The notes: generated by a model not told the origin, from the sequence alone. Counted from the first letter of the stretch, positions 1-8,421 are shown. The stretch: 24,902 nt of DNA from Eutrophobius sp051275005 (GCA_051275005.1 JBNMOP010000035.1:1-24902), one strand, 5' to 3'. A program made the numbers and translations.

Positions 1-703
1 GTTTCCACAGAGGTAAAGTCTTATCTGGTATCGAGATAGTCCCTATTTGATACGAGACTGCTGAATCTTCTAATGGTAAGGAGTTAACTCTAGTTACTAG
101 ATCAGTTAAGTAAAGTGATAATCCGACTATATCCACTTTTTCTATCTCTCTCAACGAGTTCATTTCAACGGCAAGTTGCTTACGAATTTCAAATAACCCG
201 GGTTCGCCGAGTGATGCAAGCCTGTTGTCTGCTGCTTCCAGTGCTACTAGCGCAGTATCAACATCCTTTTCAAGACTAATACGAAGATTGGCTATATTTA
301 TAAGATGTTCAACTTCTTTTAATGACCAGGAAATATCTTCGTTGTTCTGATTATAATAAAGATTTTGTATGCTTTGTGTGGTACGTTTTTCACTTTCCAG
401 GATACCATCAATTTTCGTCTCTAAATCTTGTTGTTGTGACTGAAACGATAAAACCGACTGATTCAATAATGTTAACGCTGAATCATATCGATTAAATCTA
501 TCTTCGTTACTTAAGTTAAGTTTTAAGGAGTCTAACTGTCGGTAATTAATTGCAGATATCCCAATTGCAACAATAGAGAGTATTAAAATCACCAATATAA
601 TAAAAGTTGAAAATGGTTTTTTTCTCCCCGTAGATGGCGCATCGAACACTGTTTCGCTTACGTCTTTTTTAACGTTTTTCTGATCTTCTTCTATTGTGGT
701 CAT
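1..703 (-). CDS. hemX: HemX-type membrane protein (partial, C-terminus outside window)
   Basis: This is an open frame of 234 codons that starts with ATG at 703 and runs off the window edge without a stop, so the C-terminus is missing. The product has a charged cytoplasmic N-terminus, one hydrophobic segment at about residues 31-51, then a coiled-coil-like, Gln- and Glu-rich stretch. A helical region follows with the HemX family pattern (Trp-Ser-Leu-Lys-Glu-Val-Glu, then Asn-Leu-Arg, then Ala-Asp-Asn-Arg-Leu). HemX is a single-pass inner-membrane protein usually encoded after hemD. Its annotation as uroporphyrinogen-III methyltransferase is historical, and its real role is poorly defined. The start lies 7 bases after the hemD stop, so it is the third gene of hemC-hemD-hemX. 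Confidence 0.85.
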   Translation of the reverse strand, partial: MTTIEEDQKNVKKDVSETVFDAPSTGRKKPFSTFIILVILILSIVAIGISAINYRQLDSLKLNLSNEDRFNRYDSALTLLNQSVLSFQSQQQDLETKIDGILESEKRTTQSIQNLYYNQNNEDISWSLKEVEHLINIANLRISLEKDVDTALVALEAADNRLASLGEPGLFEIRKQLAVEMNSLREIEKVDIVGLSLYLTDLVTRVNSLPLEDSAVSYQIGTISIPDKTLPLWK

Positions 704-710
704 GTCATGA

Positions 711-1481
711 TTACTCCACACATTGTATAATGGCTGCAATTATTCCATTGTCTGATTGGTCTGCTACAACATCTGGGGGCCGAGCAAAGCCTTTGTTGAT
801 TGCATTACTTGCTATCCTGTCACTCATTACGACCAGCCTTTGACTAAACAATATTTCATTATATTTATTGCCTGTCATTTCAATTAAATTATTTAATCCC
901 TGGTTACTGGTTATAACTATAATATCAGGTATTAAATCCTTCCAAATTGATTCTAGAAGATCCTGGTTAACGTCCGGCATTATACTACTGTAAATACTTG
1001 CGTATTGTACTTTTGCGCCTCGGCCCTTAAGCACCTCCATTAGTAATTCCCTGCCTCCATCACCTCGAATTATTAGTATATTTTTATTACATATACCAGG
1101 TTCTTTCAACCCCTCAAGTTCCAGCAGCGCCTCACTACCATAATTGTTTGATGGATAATCAAGATTATTTACACCTATATTTAACAATTCCTTCGCGGTA
1201 CCGCAACCTATCGCAAATACAGATTTATCTCGCATCAGGCTACTAACGTCTACAATTAATTTATTAATGCACCGAACAGCATTGCGACTAATAAAAATAA
1301 CGTGACTGGAATCAGTCAATAATTTATTTACTTTGTCTGCTGTAGGATCATCGCACAAGACGATATCCATCGTTGGAAACTCAACTGCGTTTCCTCCTGA
1401 CATCCTTATTAGTCGACAAAGATTTTCAGACTGATCCTTCGGCCTGGTCACCAAAATTTTGGAACCCTTTAAATCTATCAT
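711..1481 (-). CDS. hemD: Uroporphyrinogen-III synthase
   Basis: HemD cyclises hydroxymethylbilane to uroporphyrinogen III with inversion of ring D, in the cytoplasm, at the branch leading to haem, sirohaem and cobalamin. The 256-residue product is close to the usual length (about 250). It begins with the typical first strand (ILVTRP at residues 9-14) and has the two-domain alternating pattern, with ISRNAV near residue 65 and ITSNQGLNN near residue 193 matching the two family signatures. Sequence conservation in this family is low, so position supports the call: its ATG overlaps the hemC stop by 4 bases (ATGA), which implies translational coupling, and hemX follows. Confidence 0.93.
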   Translation of the reverse strand: MIDLKGSKILVTRPKDQSENLCRLIRMSGGNAVEFPTMDIVLCDDPTADKVNKLLTDSSHVIFISRNAVRCINKLIVDVSSLMRDKSVFAIGCGTAKELLNIGVNNLDYPSNNYGSEALLELEGLKEPGICNKNILIIRGDGGRELLMEVLKGRGAKVQYASIYSSIMPDVNQDLLESIWKDLIPDIIVITSNQGLNNLIEMTGNKYNEILFSQRLVVMSDRIASNAINKGFARPPDVVADQSDNGIIAAIIQCVE

Positions 1482-2419
1482 TCCTGACCTTTGATACTCT
1501 GAAATTCCTTCAATATTCTTTCTGCACCTTTCTCTAGTAATAAGACACCAACTTTGTTACCCAATTCCAGCGCACTTTGTGCAGGACCAGAGACCTCCGA
1601 CTGTATAATTTGTTTACCGTCCGCAGAACCAACAAGGGCAGATATTGATATAGATTCATTTTCTATTACTGCATGCGCAGCTATCGGCGAATGACAACCA
1701 CCATTTAGACATTTATTAACCATGCGCTCAGCCGAGACACACAGGAAGGTCTCTCGATCATTCAGTTTTTTGATACAGTTTAGGGTATCGGCATCATCTG
1801 TACGTATCTCTATTCCTAGTGCTCCCTGGCCAATCGCCGGCATCATAATTTGCTGACTCAATTCATGCCTAATTCGTTCATCCAGACCTAGACGCGTTAA
1901 TCCTGCTGTTGCGAGAATCAAAGCATCATATTCACCATTGTCCATTTTTCTTAATCTAGTTCCAACATTACCTCTTATATCCCTAATTATTAAATCAGAA
2001 CGATATGACTTAAGCTGACACTCTCGCCTAAGACTTGATGTGCCTACAACACTTCCCATAGGTAGCTTGTTAAGACTATTACAGTTATTAGAAATAAAGC
2101 TATCTCCAGGGTGCGTCCTTTTTAGTATAACCGGGATGCTTAAACTTTCTGGCAGGTCGACAACAACATCTTTCATTGAATGCACAGCAATATCTGCATC
2201 ACCATTTAGTAATGCTATTTCCAATTCTTTAACAAATGCACCTTTACCACCTAAGTTTTCTAATGATGCATCAAGTAATTGATCTGCTTGTGTGGTAATT
2301 CCCATAATAGTTATGTTTATATTTGGGAATAAATTCATCAATCTATTTTGTACAAATTCTGCCTGCCACATAGCCAAAGGGCTTTCACGAGTTATAATTC
2401 GCAAGCTAGATTTACTCAT
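1478..2419 (-). CDS. hemC: Hydroxymethylbilane synthase (porphobilinogen deaminase)
   Basis: HemC polymerises four porphobilinogen units into hydroxymethylbilane, the substrate of HemD. The 313-residue product matches the family length. Visible marks are the start IITRESPLAMWQA (residues 8-20), the HSMKDV motif (80-85) whose Asp84 is the catalytic acid, GTSSLRR (126-132), and NGGCHSP, where Cys242 is the expected attachment site of the dipyrromethane cofactor. Both Asp84 and Cys242 have the same numbers as in the E. coli enzyme. It is first in the hemC-hemD-hemX operon and diverges from gshB across a 94-base gap that must hold both promoters. Confidence 0.97.
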   Translation of the reverse strand: MSKSSLRIITRESPLAMWQAEFVQNRLMNLFPNINITIMGITTQADQLLDASLENLGGKGAFVKELEIALLNGDADIAVHSMKDVVVDLPESLSIPVILKRTHPGDSFISNNCNSLNKLPMGSVVGTSSLRRECQLKSYRSDLIIRDIRGNVGTRLRKMDNGEYDALILATAGLTRLGLDERIRHELSQQIMMPAIGQGALGIEIRTDDADTLNCIKKLNDRETFLCVSAERMVNKCLNGGCHSPIAAHAVIENESISISALVGSADGKQIIQSEVSGPAQSALELGNKVGVLLLEKGAERILKEFQSIKGQE

Positions 2420-2474
2420 AATAATTTATGTAAAACATATCTTTTCCACAGGGTTCTGGATAAACTATTAATCA

Positions 2475-2504
2475 AGTATACCTCAAGTACACGAACAATA
2501 TTAA
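2475..2504 (-). promoter_or_regulatory. Candidate sigma-70 promoter for hemC
   Basis: On the minus strand TATACT (2480-2475) fits a -10 box. TTAATA (2504-2499) lies 18 bases upstream as a 4/6 match to a -35 box. The site sits 55 bases before the hemC ATG, inside the divergent hemC/gshB gap. The plus strand of the same gap shows no equally good match for gshB. This was read by eye from a short AT-rich gap, so chance is a real possibility. Confidence 0.35.
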
Positions 2505-2513
2505 TGGCCCAAT

Positions 2514-3461
2514 ATGAAACTAGGCGTAATCATGGATCCCATCTCCGGGATCAATATAAAAAAAGACAGCACTTTTGCGATGATGCTTGCATCCCAAAAA
2601 AAAGGCTGGGAAATTTATTACATAGAAATGAAAGACTTATTTATCCATGAACAACATGCAAAAGCTAATACCAGCATAGTTTCAGTTGATGATAATAAGA
2701 ACAATTGGTATAAGTTTCATCAACAGCTGACAATTTTCCTATCGGATCTTGACGTAATTCTTATGCGTATAGACCCTCCTTTCAACATGGAATACATTTA
2801 TAGCACCTATATTCTTGAGCTCGCTCAATCAGAGGGCGCTATAATTATTAATGACCCTGCAGGATTACGGGATGTTAATGAAAAGATGTTTATCAACTAT
2901 TTTCCAGAGTGTATTGCGCCAACGTTGGTAAGCAGAAACCAGCAACACCTAATCGAGTTCATCAGCAATCATGATCACGTCATACTCAAACCGCTTGATG
3001 GTATGGGAGGAAAGTCTGTATTCAAATCGAGTAAAAACGATCCAAATCTAAATGTCATAATTGAAACGCTGACAATAGACCATAGTAATTTTATCATGGC
3101 GCAAAAATATATTCCTGAAATTAACGAAGGTGATAAACGTATTCTTCTAATTAATGGGCTGCCAGTAGAATATGCATTAGCAAGAATTCCAATGGCCGGC
3201 GAAACCCGAGGCAATCTTGCCGCTGGTGGAACAGGCAAGGGCGTCGAGCTAACTGCCAGAGACCGATGGATTTGCGAGCAAGTTGGGCCAACGCTTATAA
3301 AAAAAGGGCTATTTTTTGTTGGGCTTGATGTTATTGGTGATTATTTAACTGAGATAAATGTTACTAGTCCTACTTGTATTCGTGAATTAGATGCCATCTA
3401 TAACATTGATATCGGAACTCGACTCATGGAAGCTATTGAGAAAAATATAATTCCTAGATAA
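2514..3461 (+). CDS. gshB: Glutathione synthetase
   Basis: GshB joins gamma-glutamylcysteine and glycine with ATP hydrolysis to make glutathione in the cytoplasm. The 315 residues match the E. coli length (316). The N-terminus (MKLGVIMDPI) is the standard family start, which fixes the ATG. The ATP-grasp core shows MRIDPPFN near residue 84, KPLDGMGG near 159-166, a Gly-rich loop (AAGGTGKG) near 237-244 and the C-terminal signature INVTSPTCIREL near 328 codons from the window's local start of the domain, just before the end. A run of eight A at the Lys-Lys codons near residue 28 is read through in frame. The following TonB-like gene starts 37 bases later on the same strand, as in Pseudomonas. 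Confidence 0.97.
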   Translation: MKLGVIMDPISGINIKKDSTFAMMLASQKKGWEIYYIEMKDLFIHEQHAKANTSIVSVDDNKNNWYKFHQQLTIFLSDLDVILMRIDPPFNMEYIYSTYILELAQSEGAIIINDPAGLRDVNEKMFINYFPECIAPTLVSRNQQHLIEFISNHDHVILKPLDGMGGKSVFKSSKNDPNLNVIIETLTIDHSNFIMAQKYIPEINEGDKRILLINGLPVEYALARIPMAGETRGNLAAGGTGKGVELTARDRWICEQVGPTLIKKGLFFVGLDVIGDYLTEINVTSPTCIRELDAIYNIDIGTRLMEAIEKNIIPR

Positions 3462-3498
3462 TTGATGTTCAGAAATATTATACTGGTCATAATGAATA

Positions 3499-4431
3499 AT
3501 GTCTGAGGCAAACGAACAATCAACCTCTGCTCCTAAGCCCCCAGTAATAACACCAGTTGATCGGTTTAGTCTAACGCTATGTCTCGCAATAATTACGCAT
3601 GCTGTAGTTGTCCTTGGAATAACATTTGCAAATGAAGATATATCTCCCCCCAACTATGATGCTATGGAGATTATACTTGTCCAGCAAAAGAGTGATGCAC
3701 CTGAAGACGCAAAATTACTGGCCCAGGCAAATCTTGAAGGTGGCGGTGATACGAGCGATGAAGTGACGCCTTCATCACCATTACCTTCTCCCTTTCCTGA
3801 TAATATTGCAGAGTTGATAACCCCACCTCAGTCGGAAAGTCAAATAAAATCCGAGTCAAACTCAACTCAAGAATTGATAACTACAAATAACGACACTAGT
3901 AAACTTGTTACATCAACAAGCAATAATAGATCAAACGACGCCACTGATACAAAACAAAACATAGAAAAGACCACAACAACAAAAAAGCTACCAACCGCAA
4001 CAGCATTGTTTACTAATAGTCTTAAAATTGCAGCCCTAAGTGCAGCAATCGAGCGCAACCTTGAAACTCGATCGGAACGACCGAGACGGAAATATATCTC
4101 TGCCAGTACCAAGAAATTTATTTACGCAACCTACATGGATGCCTGGCGGGCAAAAGTAGAACGTATTGGAAATCTCAATTACCCTGATGCTGCACGTCAA
4201 TTAAACTTATCAGGGAACCTTATACTGGATGTTGCCGTTAACAAGGACGGTTCTATTAATGAAATTATAATTCATAGATCTTCAGGGCATAAAGTCCTGG
4301 ACGATGCTGCTATTCGTATTGTTAAGCTGGCAGCACCCTATGCATCGTTTCCGGACAATATTCAATCAGAGACAGATATAATCCATATTACTCGTACCTG
4401 GCAATTTTTGAATAACGGAGGATTTCAATAG
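3499..4431 (+). CDS. TonB-family energy transducer (TonB3-like)
   Basis: The 310-residue product has TonB architecture. There is a short cytoplasmic N-terminus, one membrane anchor at about residues 24-44, and a long low-complexity periplasmic linker rich in Ser, Thr, Asn and Pro (about 85-165). The C-terminal TonB domain covers about 214-305 (YPDAARQ, LILDVAVNKDGSI, SGHKVLDDAAIRIV). The linker lacks the Pro-Glu/Pro-Lys repeats of classical TonB. The gene sits between gshB and yqgE, the place of tonB3 in P. aeruginosa, which is reported to be needed for twitching rather than iron uptake. Pilus ATPases lie 8 kb downstream. No exbB or exbD is in the window. Energising the receptor at 9365-11440 is an alternative role. 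Confidence 0.88.
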   Translation: MSEANEQSTSAPKPPVITPVDRFSLTLCLAIITHAVVVLGITFANEDISPPNYDAMEIILVQQKSDAPEDAKLLAQANLEGGGDTSDEVTPSSPLPSPFPDNIAELITPPQSESQIKSESNSTQELITTNNDTSKLVTSTSNNRSNDATDTKQNIEKTTTTKKLPTATALFTNSLKIAALSAAIERNLETRSERPRRKYISASTKKFIYATYMDAWRAKVERIGNLNYPDAARQLNLSGNLILDVAVNKDGSINEIIIHRSSGHKVLDDAAIRIVKLAAPYASFPDNIQSETDIIHITRTWQFLNNGGFQ

Positions 4432-4491
4432 CTTAATACTGTTATCCATTTCGTATAAGCCATTGATTTAATATCCTCTTTCCTGGCATTT

Positions 4492-4519
4492 TTGACATCT
4501 TTACTGATATGAATAGTAA
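4492..4519 (+). promoter_or_regulatory. Candidate promoter upstream of yqgE-ruvX-pyrR-pyrB-pyrC'
   Basis: The 174-base gap between tonB and yqgE contains a perfect TTGACA (4492-4497). Sixteen bases later comes TAGTAA (4514-4519), a weak -10 match. A small dyad, TTTACT (4500-4505) and AGTAAA (4515-4520), overlaps the spacer. The rest of the gap is AT-rich with no recognised structure. The assignment depends mainly on the -35 box. Confidence 0.33.
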
Positions 4520-4605
4520 AAATATTTTGCAGAATTTTAAATTGTATACATAAATATTGTATTACCCTGTAGTTTTCTTATCTATGCACAGTTAACATTA
4601 GCGAC

Positions 4606-5166
4606 ATGAAACCGATCGACCTAACAAACCAGTTTTTAATCGCCATGCCAAGTCTCGATGATCCTAACTTTTTTCAGACAGTAATTTACGTTATTTCACA
4701 TAATGAACAAGGCGCCATGGGTATCGTCATTAACAGACCATTAAGCATAGATCTAGGTGAAATATTCACTCAGATGGATTTGATAGTTAAGGACATGGAT
4801 ATTAGTAATACTCAGGTATATGATGGCGGCCCAGTTAAAACTGATCGTGGATTTATCATTCATAAACCTGATGCGAAATGGCAATCTTCTATCCATATCA
4901 GCGACAAAATTGAAGTAACAACCTCTCGAGATATACTAGAGGCCATTTCAAACGGGTATGGGCCAGAAAAATCTTTTATTGCCCTGGGCTATGCTGGCTG
5001 GACCGCGGGCCAGCTTGAACAGGAACTTATGGAAAATTGCTGGCTGAACACACCATCTGATGCTGATATTATTTTTGATGCCCCCGCAGAACAACGCTGG
5101 GAATTTGCAGCATCACTTTTAGGTGTAAATATGCAAAATCTCTCCTCTCAAATAGGCCACGCGTGA
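4606..5166 (+). CDS. yqgE: YqgE/AlgH family protein (DUF179)
   Basis: The 186-residue product matches E. coli YqgE in length (187) and in its signatures: LTNQFLIAMPSLDDPNF at the N-terminus, GAMGIVINRPL near residues 37-47, GGPV near 75 and LGYAGWTAGQLEQE near 127-140. It is a cytoplasmic protein. In Pseudomonas it was linked to alginate regulation as AlgH, but its biochemical role is not settled. It overlaps ruvX by 4 bases (GTGA). The yqgE-ruvX pairing is among the most conserved in gammaproteobacteria. Confidence 0.95.
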   Translation: MKPIDLTNQFLIAMPSLDDPNFFQTVIYVISHNEQGAMGIVINRPLSIDLGEIFTQMDLIVKDMDISNTQVYDGGPVKTDRGFIIHKPDAKWQSSIHISDKIEVTTSRDILEAISNGYGPEKSFIALGYAGWTAGQLEQELMENCWLNTPSDADIIFDAPAEQRWEFAASLLGVNMQNLSSQIGHA

Positions 5167-5588
5167 CAGAAACACAAACGCTGATTTGTTTTGATTTTGG
5201 AAAAATACGCATTGGTGTTGCAGTTGGTCAGACTCTGACTGGAACCGCTACACCTCTTGGGACTGTACACGCACGAAAAGGCGTCCCTGACTGGAAACTT
5301 ATTGCACGTTATATTGATGAATGGAAGCCCGATGCTTTAGTTGTTGGCAAACCACTTAGTATGGACGGTAGCGGGCAACCTATAACCAGGGCATCAAATC
5401 AATTTGTAAAAGAGCTAGCTAACCGATTTAGTCAACCCATATATCGAGCAGATGAACGACTGTCCAGCTTTGAAGCAAGATTAAGACTTAAAAATACATA
5501 TAATCTTGATCCTGTTGCTGCACAGATAATACTAGAATCCTGGCTTGCTGAAAATTCTAGTTCGAAATTGAAAAATGATACAATTTAA
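5163..5588 (+). CDS. ruvX: RuvX/YqgF-type RNase H-fold nuclease
   Basis: RuvX (YqgF) is an RNase H-fold nuclease linked to pre-16S rRNA processing or Holliday-junction resolution. The 141-residue product shows the first strand FDFGKIRIGVAVG (residues 10-22) with the catalytic Asp, VVGKPLSMDGSG near 60-71, the acidic DERLSS near 98-103 and the C-terminal AAQIILESWL helix. It starts with GTG at 5163, overlapping the yqgE stop as GTGA, which suggests coupled translation. The GTG is chosen because the family's N-terminus begins only a few residues before the first strand. Confidence 0.94.
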   Translation: MTETQTLICFDFGKIRIGVAVGQTLTGTATPLGTVHARKGVPDWKLIARYIDEWKPDALVVGKPLSMDGSGQPITRASNQFVKELANRFSQPIYRADERLSSFEARLRLKNTYNLDPVAAQIILESWLAENSSSKLKNDTI

Positions 5589-5618
5589 AATTAATTTTAT
5601 GTAAAGAAACTAACGACT

Positions 5619-6122
5619 ATGAATAACAGGGAGATTAATAAGCTTTTAGATAATATGGCCGATTGTCTTAGAGATATGATTAATGAAGACAAAATATCAG
5701 ATCCATTGTTTATCGGAATTCATACAGGGGGTTACTGGATTGCATCACAACTGCAGCAACGTTTAACAGGAGACATCCCCTTGGGAGAATTAAATATTGC
5801 CTTTTATCGGGATGATTTTAGCCGAATAGGGATGCATCCTCACGTTAGCCCATCAAATCTGCCGTTTAATATCGAAGACAGACATATCATATTGGTCGAT
5901 GATGTATTACATACAGGCCGCACTATACGCGCGGCTATGAATGAAATATTTGACTACGGCAGACCAACAACTATTACACTAGTAGTTCTAATTGAACGTT
6001 CAGGTCATGAATTACCAATAAAAGCTGATATTACAGGAAAAACTTTGACACTAAAACGAGGAGAACATGCTAAACTCCTTGGCCCAGAACCACTGGCTCT
6101 GGAGATTAAGATTACAGTATGA
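5619..6122 (+). CDS. pyrR: PyrR-type regulator / uracil phosphoribosyltransferase
   Basis: PyrR has a type I phosphoribosyltransferase fold. In Bacillus it controls pyr genes by RNA attenuation and has uracil phosphoribosyltransferase activity. In Pseudomonas relatives it sits before pyrB and its regulatory mode is different. The 167-residue product shows FIGIHTGGYWIA near residues 31-42 and the PRPP-binding motif ILVDDVLHTGRTI at 91-103, followed by the typical GRP(T/S) and SGHELPIKAD segments. Its stop overlaps the pyrB start by 4 bases (ATGA). The 30-base spacer from ruvX shows no attenuator hairpin. It lacks roughly 14 residues of the Bacillus protein, mainly at the ends. Confidence 0.94.
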   Translation: MNNREINKLLDNMADCLRDMINEDKISDPLFIGIHTGGYWIASQLQQRLTGDIPLGELNIAFYRDDFSRIGMHPHVSPSNLPFNIEDRHIILVDDVLHTGRTIRAAMNEIFDYGRPTTITLVVLIERSGHELPIKADITGKTLTLKRGEHAKLLGPEPLALEIKITV

Positions 6123-7093
6123 CGGGTTACGATAATATTCAACTAGATAAACAAGGTCGTCTTAAACATTTTCTTACCATTGAAGGCCTGAGCCGACAGC
6201 TACTACTAGATATCCTTGACTATGCCGAATCATTCGCGAGTGTTGGTGATCGTGCGGTAAAAAAGGTTCCTCTATTACGAGGAAAAACGATAGTTAACCT
6301 TTTTTTTGAACCAAGCACACGAACCAGTACCACTTTCGAACTTGCTGCAAAGCGACTCTCCGCAGATATACTTAACCTGAACATGGCAACATCTTCGACC
6401 AGCAAAGGAGAATCATTGCTGGATACGCTGCATACGCTTGAGGCAATGCATAGTGATATGTTCATTGTCCGCCACGCAAGTAGTGGTGCCGCTCACTTTA
6501 TCGCCAATCATGTTGCCCCACACATCAGCGTGATAAATGGTGGCGACGGCCAACATTCTCACCCTACACAGGCAATGCTGGATATGTTTACGATACGTAA
6601 GCATAAAAAGACTTTTGATACATTACGTGTTGCAATAATTGGCGACATACTCCATTCAAGGGTTGCAAGATCAAATATCCATGCCTTAAAAATACTTGGT
6701 GTAAATGAAGTAAGAGTTATTGGTCCGAAGACCCTAATACCACGTGATATTGAAACCATGGGTGTGTCGGTCTACGACACACTCGAAGATGGATTGAAAA
6801 ATGTTGATGTTGTGATTATGTTACGTTTACAAAAAGAACGTATGATTACCGCCAGCATCCCCAGTGAATACGAATATTTTAATCGCTACGGTCTTACACA
6901 AGAGAAACTCAAGGTTGCAAAAGATGATGCAATTGTTATGCATCCCGGCCCAATCAACAGGGGTATAGAAATCGATTCAACAGTAGCAGACAGTGAACGT
7001 TCCGTTATCCTGCAACAAGTAAGTAATGGCATTGCAATTCGAATGGCAGTTATGGCCATGGCTATGGGCAGCAATTCAGAGAGTAGTTATTAA
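6119..7093 (+). CDS. pyrB: Aspartate carbamoyltransferase catalytic subunit
   Basis: PyrB condenses carbamoyl phosphate and aspartate into carbamoyl aspartate, the committed step of pyrimidine synthesis. The 324-residue product carries the carbamoyl-phosphate loop EPSTRTST (residues 64-71), SKGES (95-99), GDGQHSHPTQAMLD near 142-155 and HPGPINRG (275-282). It overlaps pyrR by 4 bases and lies 2 bases before the pseudo-dihydroorotase gene. There is no pyrI regulatory-subunit gene. This arrangement is that of the class A (Pseudomonas-type) ATCase, in which PyrB forms a dodecamer with an inactive dihydroorotase homologue. Confidence 0.97.
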   Translation: MTGYDNIQLDKQGRLKHFLTIEGLSRQLLLDILDYAESFASVGDRAVKKVPLLRGKTIVNLFFEPSTRTSTTFELAAKRLSADILNLNMATSSTSKGESLLDTLHTLEAMHSDMFIVRHASSGAAHFIANHVAPHISVINGGDGQHSHPTQAMLDMFTIRKHKKTFDTLRVAIIGDILHSRVARSNIHALKILGVNEVRVIGPKTLIPRDIETMGVSVYDTLEDGLKNVDVVIMLRLQKERMITASIPSEYEYFNRYGLTQEKLKVAKDDAIVMHPGPINRGIEIDSTVADSERSVILQQVSNGIAIRMAVMAMAMGSNSESSY

Positions 7094-7095
7094 AA

Positions 7096-8376
7096 ATGAC
7101 CAGGATTAGAATTGAAAACGGCAGGATTTTAGATCCTCATTCCAGCCGTGACAGTTGTGGAGAAGTTTGTATCGACAATGGCGCTATATTGTCAACTAAA
7201 AATTCGACTATGGACTTCACTGCAGATATAATTATTAATGCAAAAGATAGCTGGGTTTGTCCCGGTATTGTTGATCTCTCAGCTAGAATCTGTAACCCCG
7301 GCGAGACTATCAAAAAAACATTCACTACTGAAGCCGCAGCAGCAGCAAGCGCAGGGGTAACATCCGTTTGTTGCCCGCCAGATACGCATCCAATTATAGA
7401 CTCTTCCGCAGCAGTAGAATTTTTATTAAAATCTGCATCCGACTCCGGGCAAGTGAGAATCAATCCCATAGGGGCGCTAACCCAGGGTCTAAAGGGAGAC
7501 AGATTAGCAGAAATGTTTACACTAAAAACAGCAGGATGTGTTGCAGTTAGTAATGCTAATCAACCGCTTGCAAATTACGAGATTTTACGTCGAGCTATGG
7601 AATATGCAGCGAGCTCAGATCTTACGGTTTTTTTTCACCCAGAAGACTTCAGTCTGCGAAATTATGGTGTAGTTAATGAAGGCGCCTTGAGCACTCGCCT
7701 TGGTTTACCCCCCATACCTGAAATCGCTGAAACTGTAGCTGTATCATCTGCTTTGTTAATAGCTGAACTATCAGGTACAAAAATTCACTTTTGTAGAATA
7801 TCCACCGCCAGGGCGGTAGACATGATACGTCAGGCAAAACAGCTCGGCTTGCCTGTTACAGCTGATGTAGATATTTGTCATTTATACCTTACAGAACTTG
7901 ATGTCGATGGTTACAACTCAAGCTGTCATTTAATACCTCCACTACGAAGCTTGCATGATAAGGGTGCACTTATACAAGGTCTTGCTGAAGGTGTAATTGA
8001 TGCTGTTTGTTCAGATCATAGACTCTTAAGTATAGATTCAAAAATTGCCCCGTTCAGTCAGACAGAACCCGGTGCGTCTACTATAGAACTTTTATTGCCA
8101 CTAATGCTAGATCTCGCTAGCCGAGGGAAATTATCTTTATTAGATGCGGTGGAAAAAATAACAACCAACCCAGCACAAATCCTTAATCTTCCTTGTGGCC
8201 GAATTGAACCAGGATATAATGCTGATATTATTATTATTAACCCTGACATATCCTGGACAGCACGCGAACAACAACTTAACAGCGGCAGCAAATGCACGCC
8301 ATTTGAAGGTTGGGAGTTACAGGGAAAAGTTAGTCATACAATTCTTGATGGCGAATTAATATTTCAAGACAAGTAG
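7096..8376 (+). CDS. Dihydroorotase homologue, probably catalytically inactive (PyrC'/PyrX)
   Basis: The 426-residue product has the amidohydrolase architecture of class I dihydroorotase: N-terminal beta sandwich, TIM barrel, and the C-terminal segment with NPAQIL and GYNADI. The metal site is largely gone. The HxH after the first barrel strand is Ser62-Ala-Arg64, the usual Ser-Asp-Asp-Gly is SNAN (152-155), and the His after strand 6 is Arg234 (HFCRIS). His181 (FFHPED) and Asp307-His308 (CSDH) remain. This matches the non-catalytic PyrC' that stabilises class A ATCase in Pseudomonas. Its gene lies 2 bases after pyrB. An active dihydroorotase must be encoded elsewhere. Structural role is inferred from position and family. 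Confidence 0.92.
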   Translation: MTRIRIENGRILDPHSSRDSCGEVCIDNGAILSTKNSTMDFTADIIINAKDSWVCPGIVDLSARICNPGETIKKTFTTEAAAAASAGVTSVCCPPDTHPIIDSSAAVEFLLKSASDSGQVRINPIGALTQGLKGDRLAEMFTLKTAGCVAVSNANQPLANYEILRRAMEYAASSDLTVFFHPEDFSLRNYGVVNEGALSTRLGLPPIPEIAETVAVSSALLIAELSGTKIHFCRISTARAVDMIRQAKQLGLPVTADVDICHLYLTELDVDGYNSSCHLIPPLRSLHDKGALIQGLAEGVIDAVCSDHRLLSIDSKIAPFSQTEPGASTIELLLPLMLDLASRGKLSLLDAVEKITTNPAQILNLPCGRIEPGYNADIIIINPDISWTAREQQLNSGSKCTPFEGWELQGKVSHTILDGELIFQDK

Positions 8377-8393
8377 ATTATTTCTTTGTTTTC

Positions 8394-8421
8394 TTGATAG
8401 GACAATGCCTGTTTTAATAAT
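8394..8421 (+). promoter_or_regulatory. Candidate promoter for the pyrK-like gene
   Basis: In the 92-base gap after pyrC', TTGATA (8394-8399) is a 5/6 match to a -35 box. AATAAT (8416-8421) is a 5/6 match to a -10 box, and the spacer is 16 bases. It would start transcription about 40 bases before the ATG at 8469. A promoter here would let the iron-sulfur protein be expressed apart from the pyrRB operon. Confidence 0.4.

Noticed and set aside
2589..2604. Possible frameshift at a run of eight A in gshB
   Set aside because: The frame continues into the conserved glutathione synthetase sequence on both sides, so the gene is intact.
2040..2650. Short plus-strand open frames over the hemC start and the gshB start
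   Set aside because: They are out of frame with conserved hemC and gshB coding, and neither has homology marks that I recognise.
5589..5618. PyrR-type RNA attenuator before pyrR
   Set aside because: The 30-base AT-rich spacer cannot form the anti-terminator and terminator hairpins used in Bacillus.
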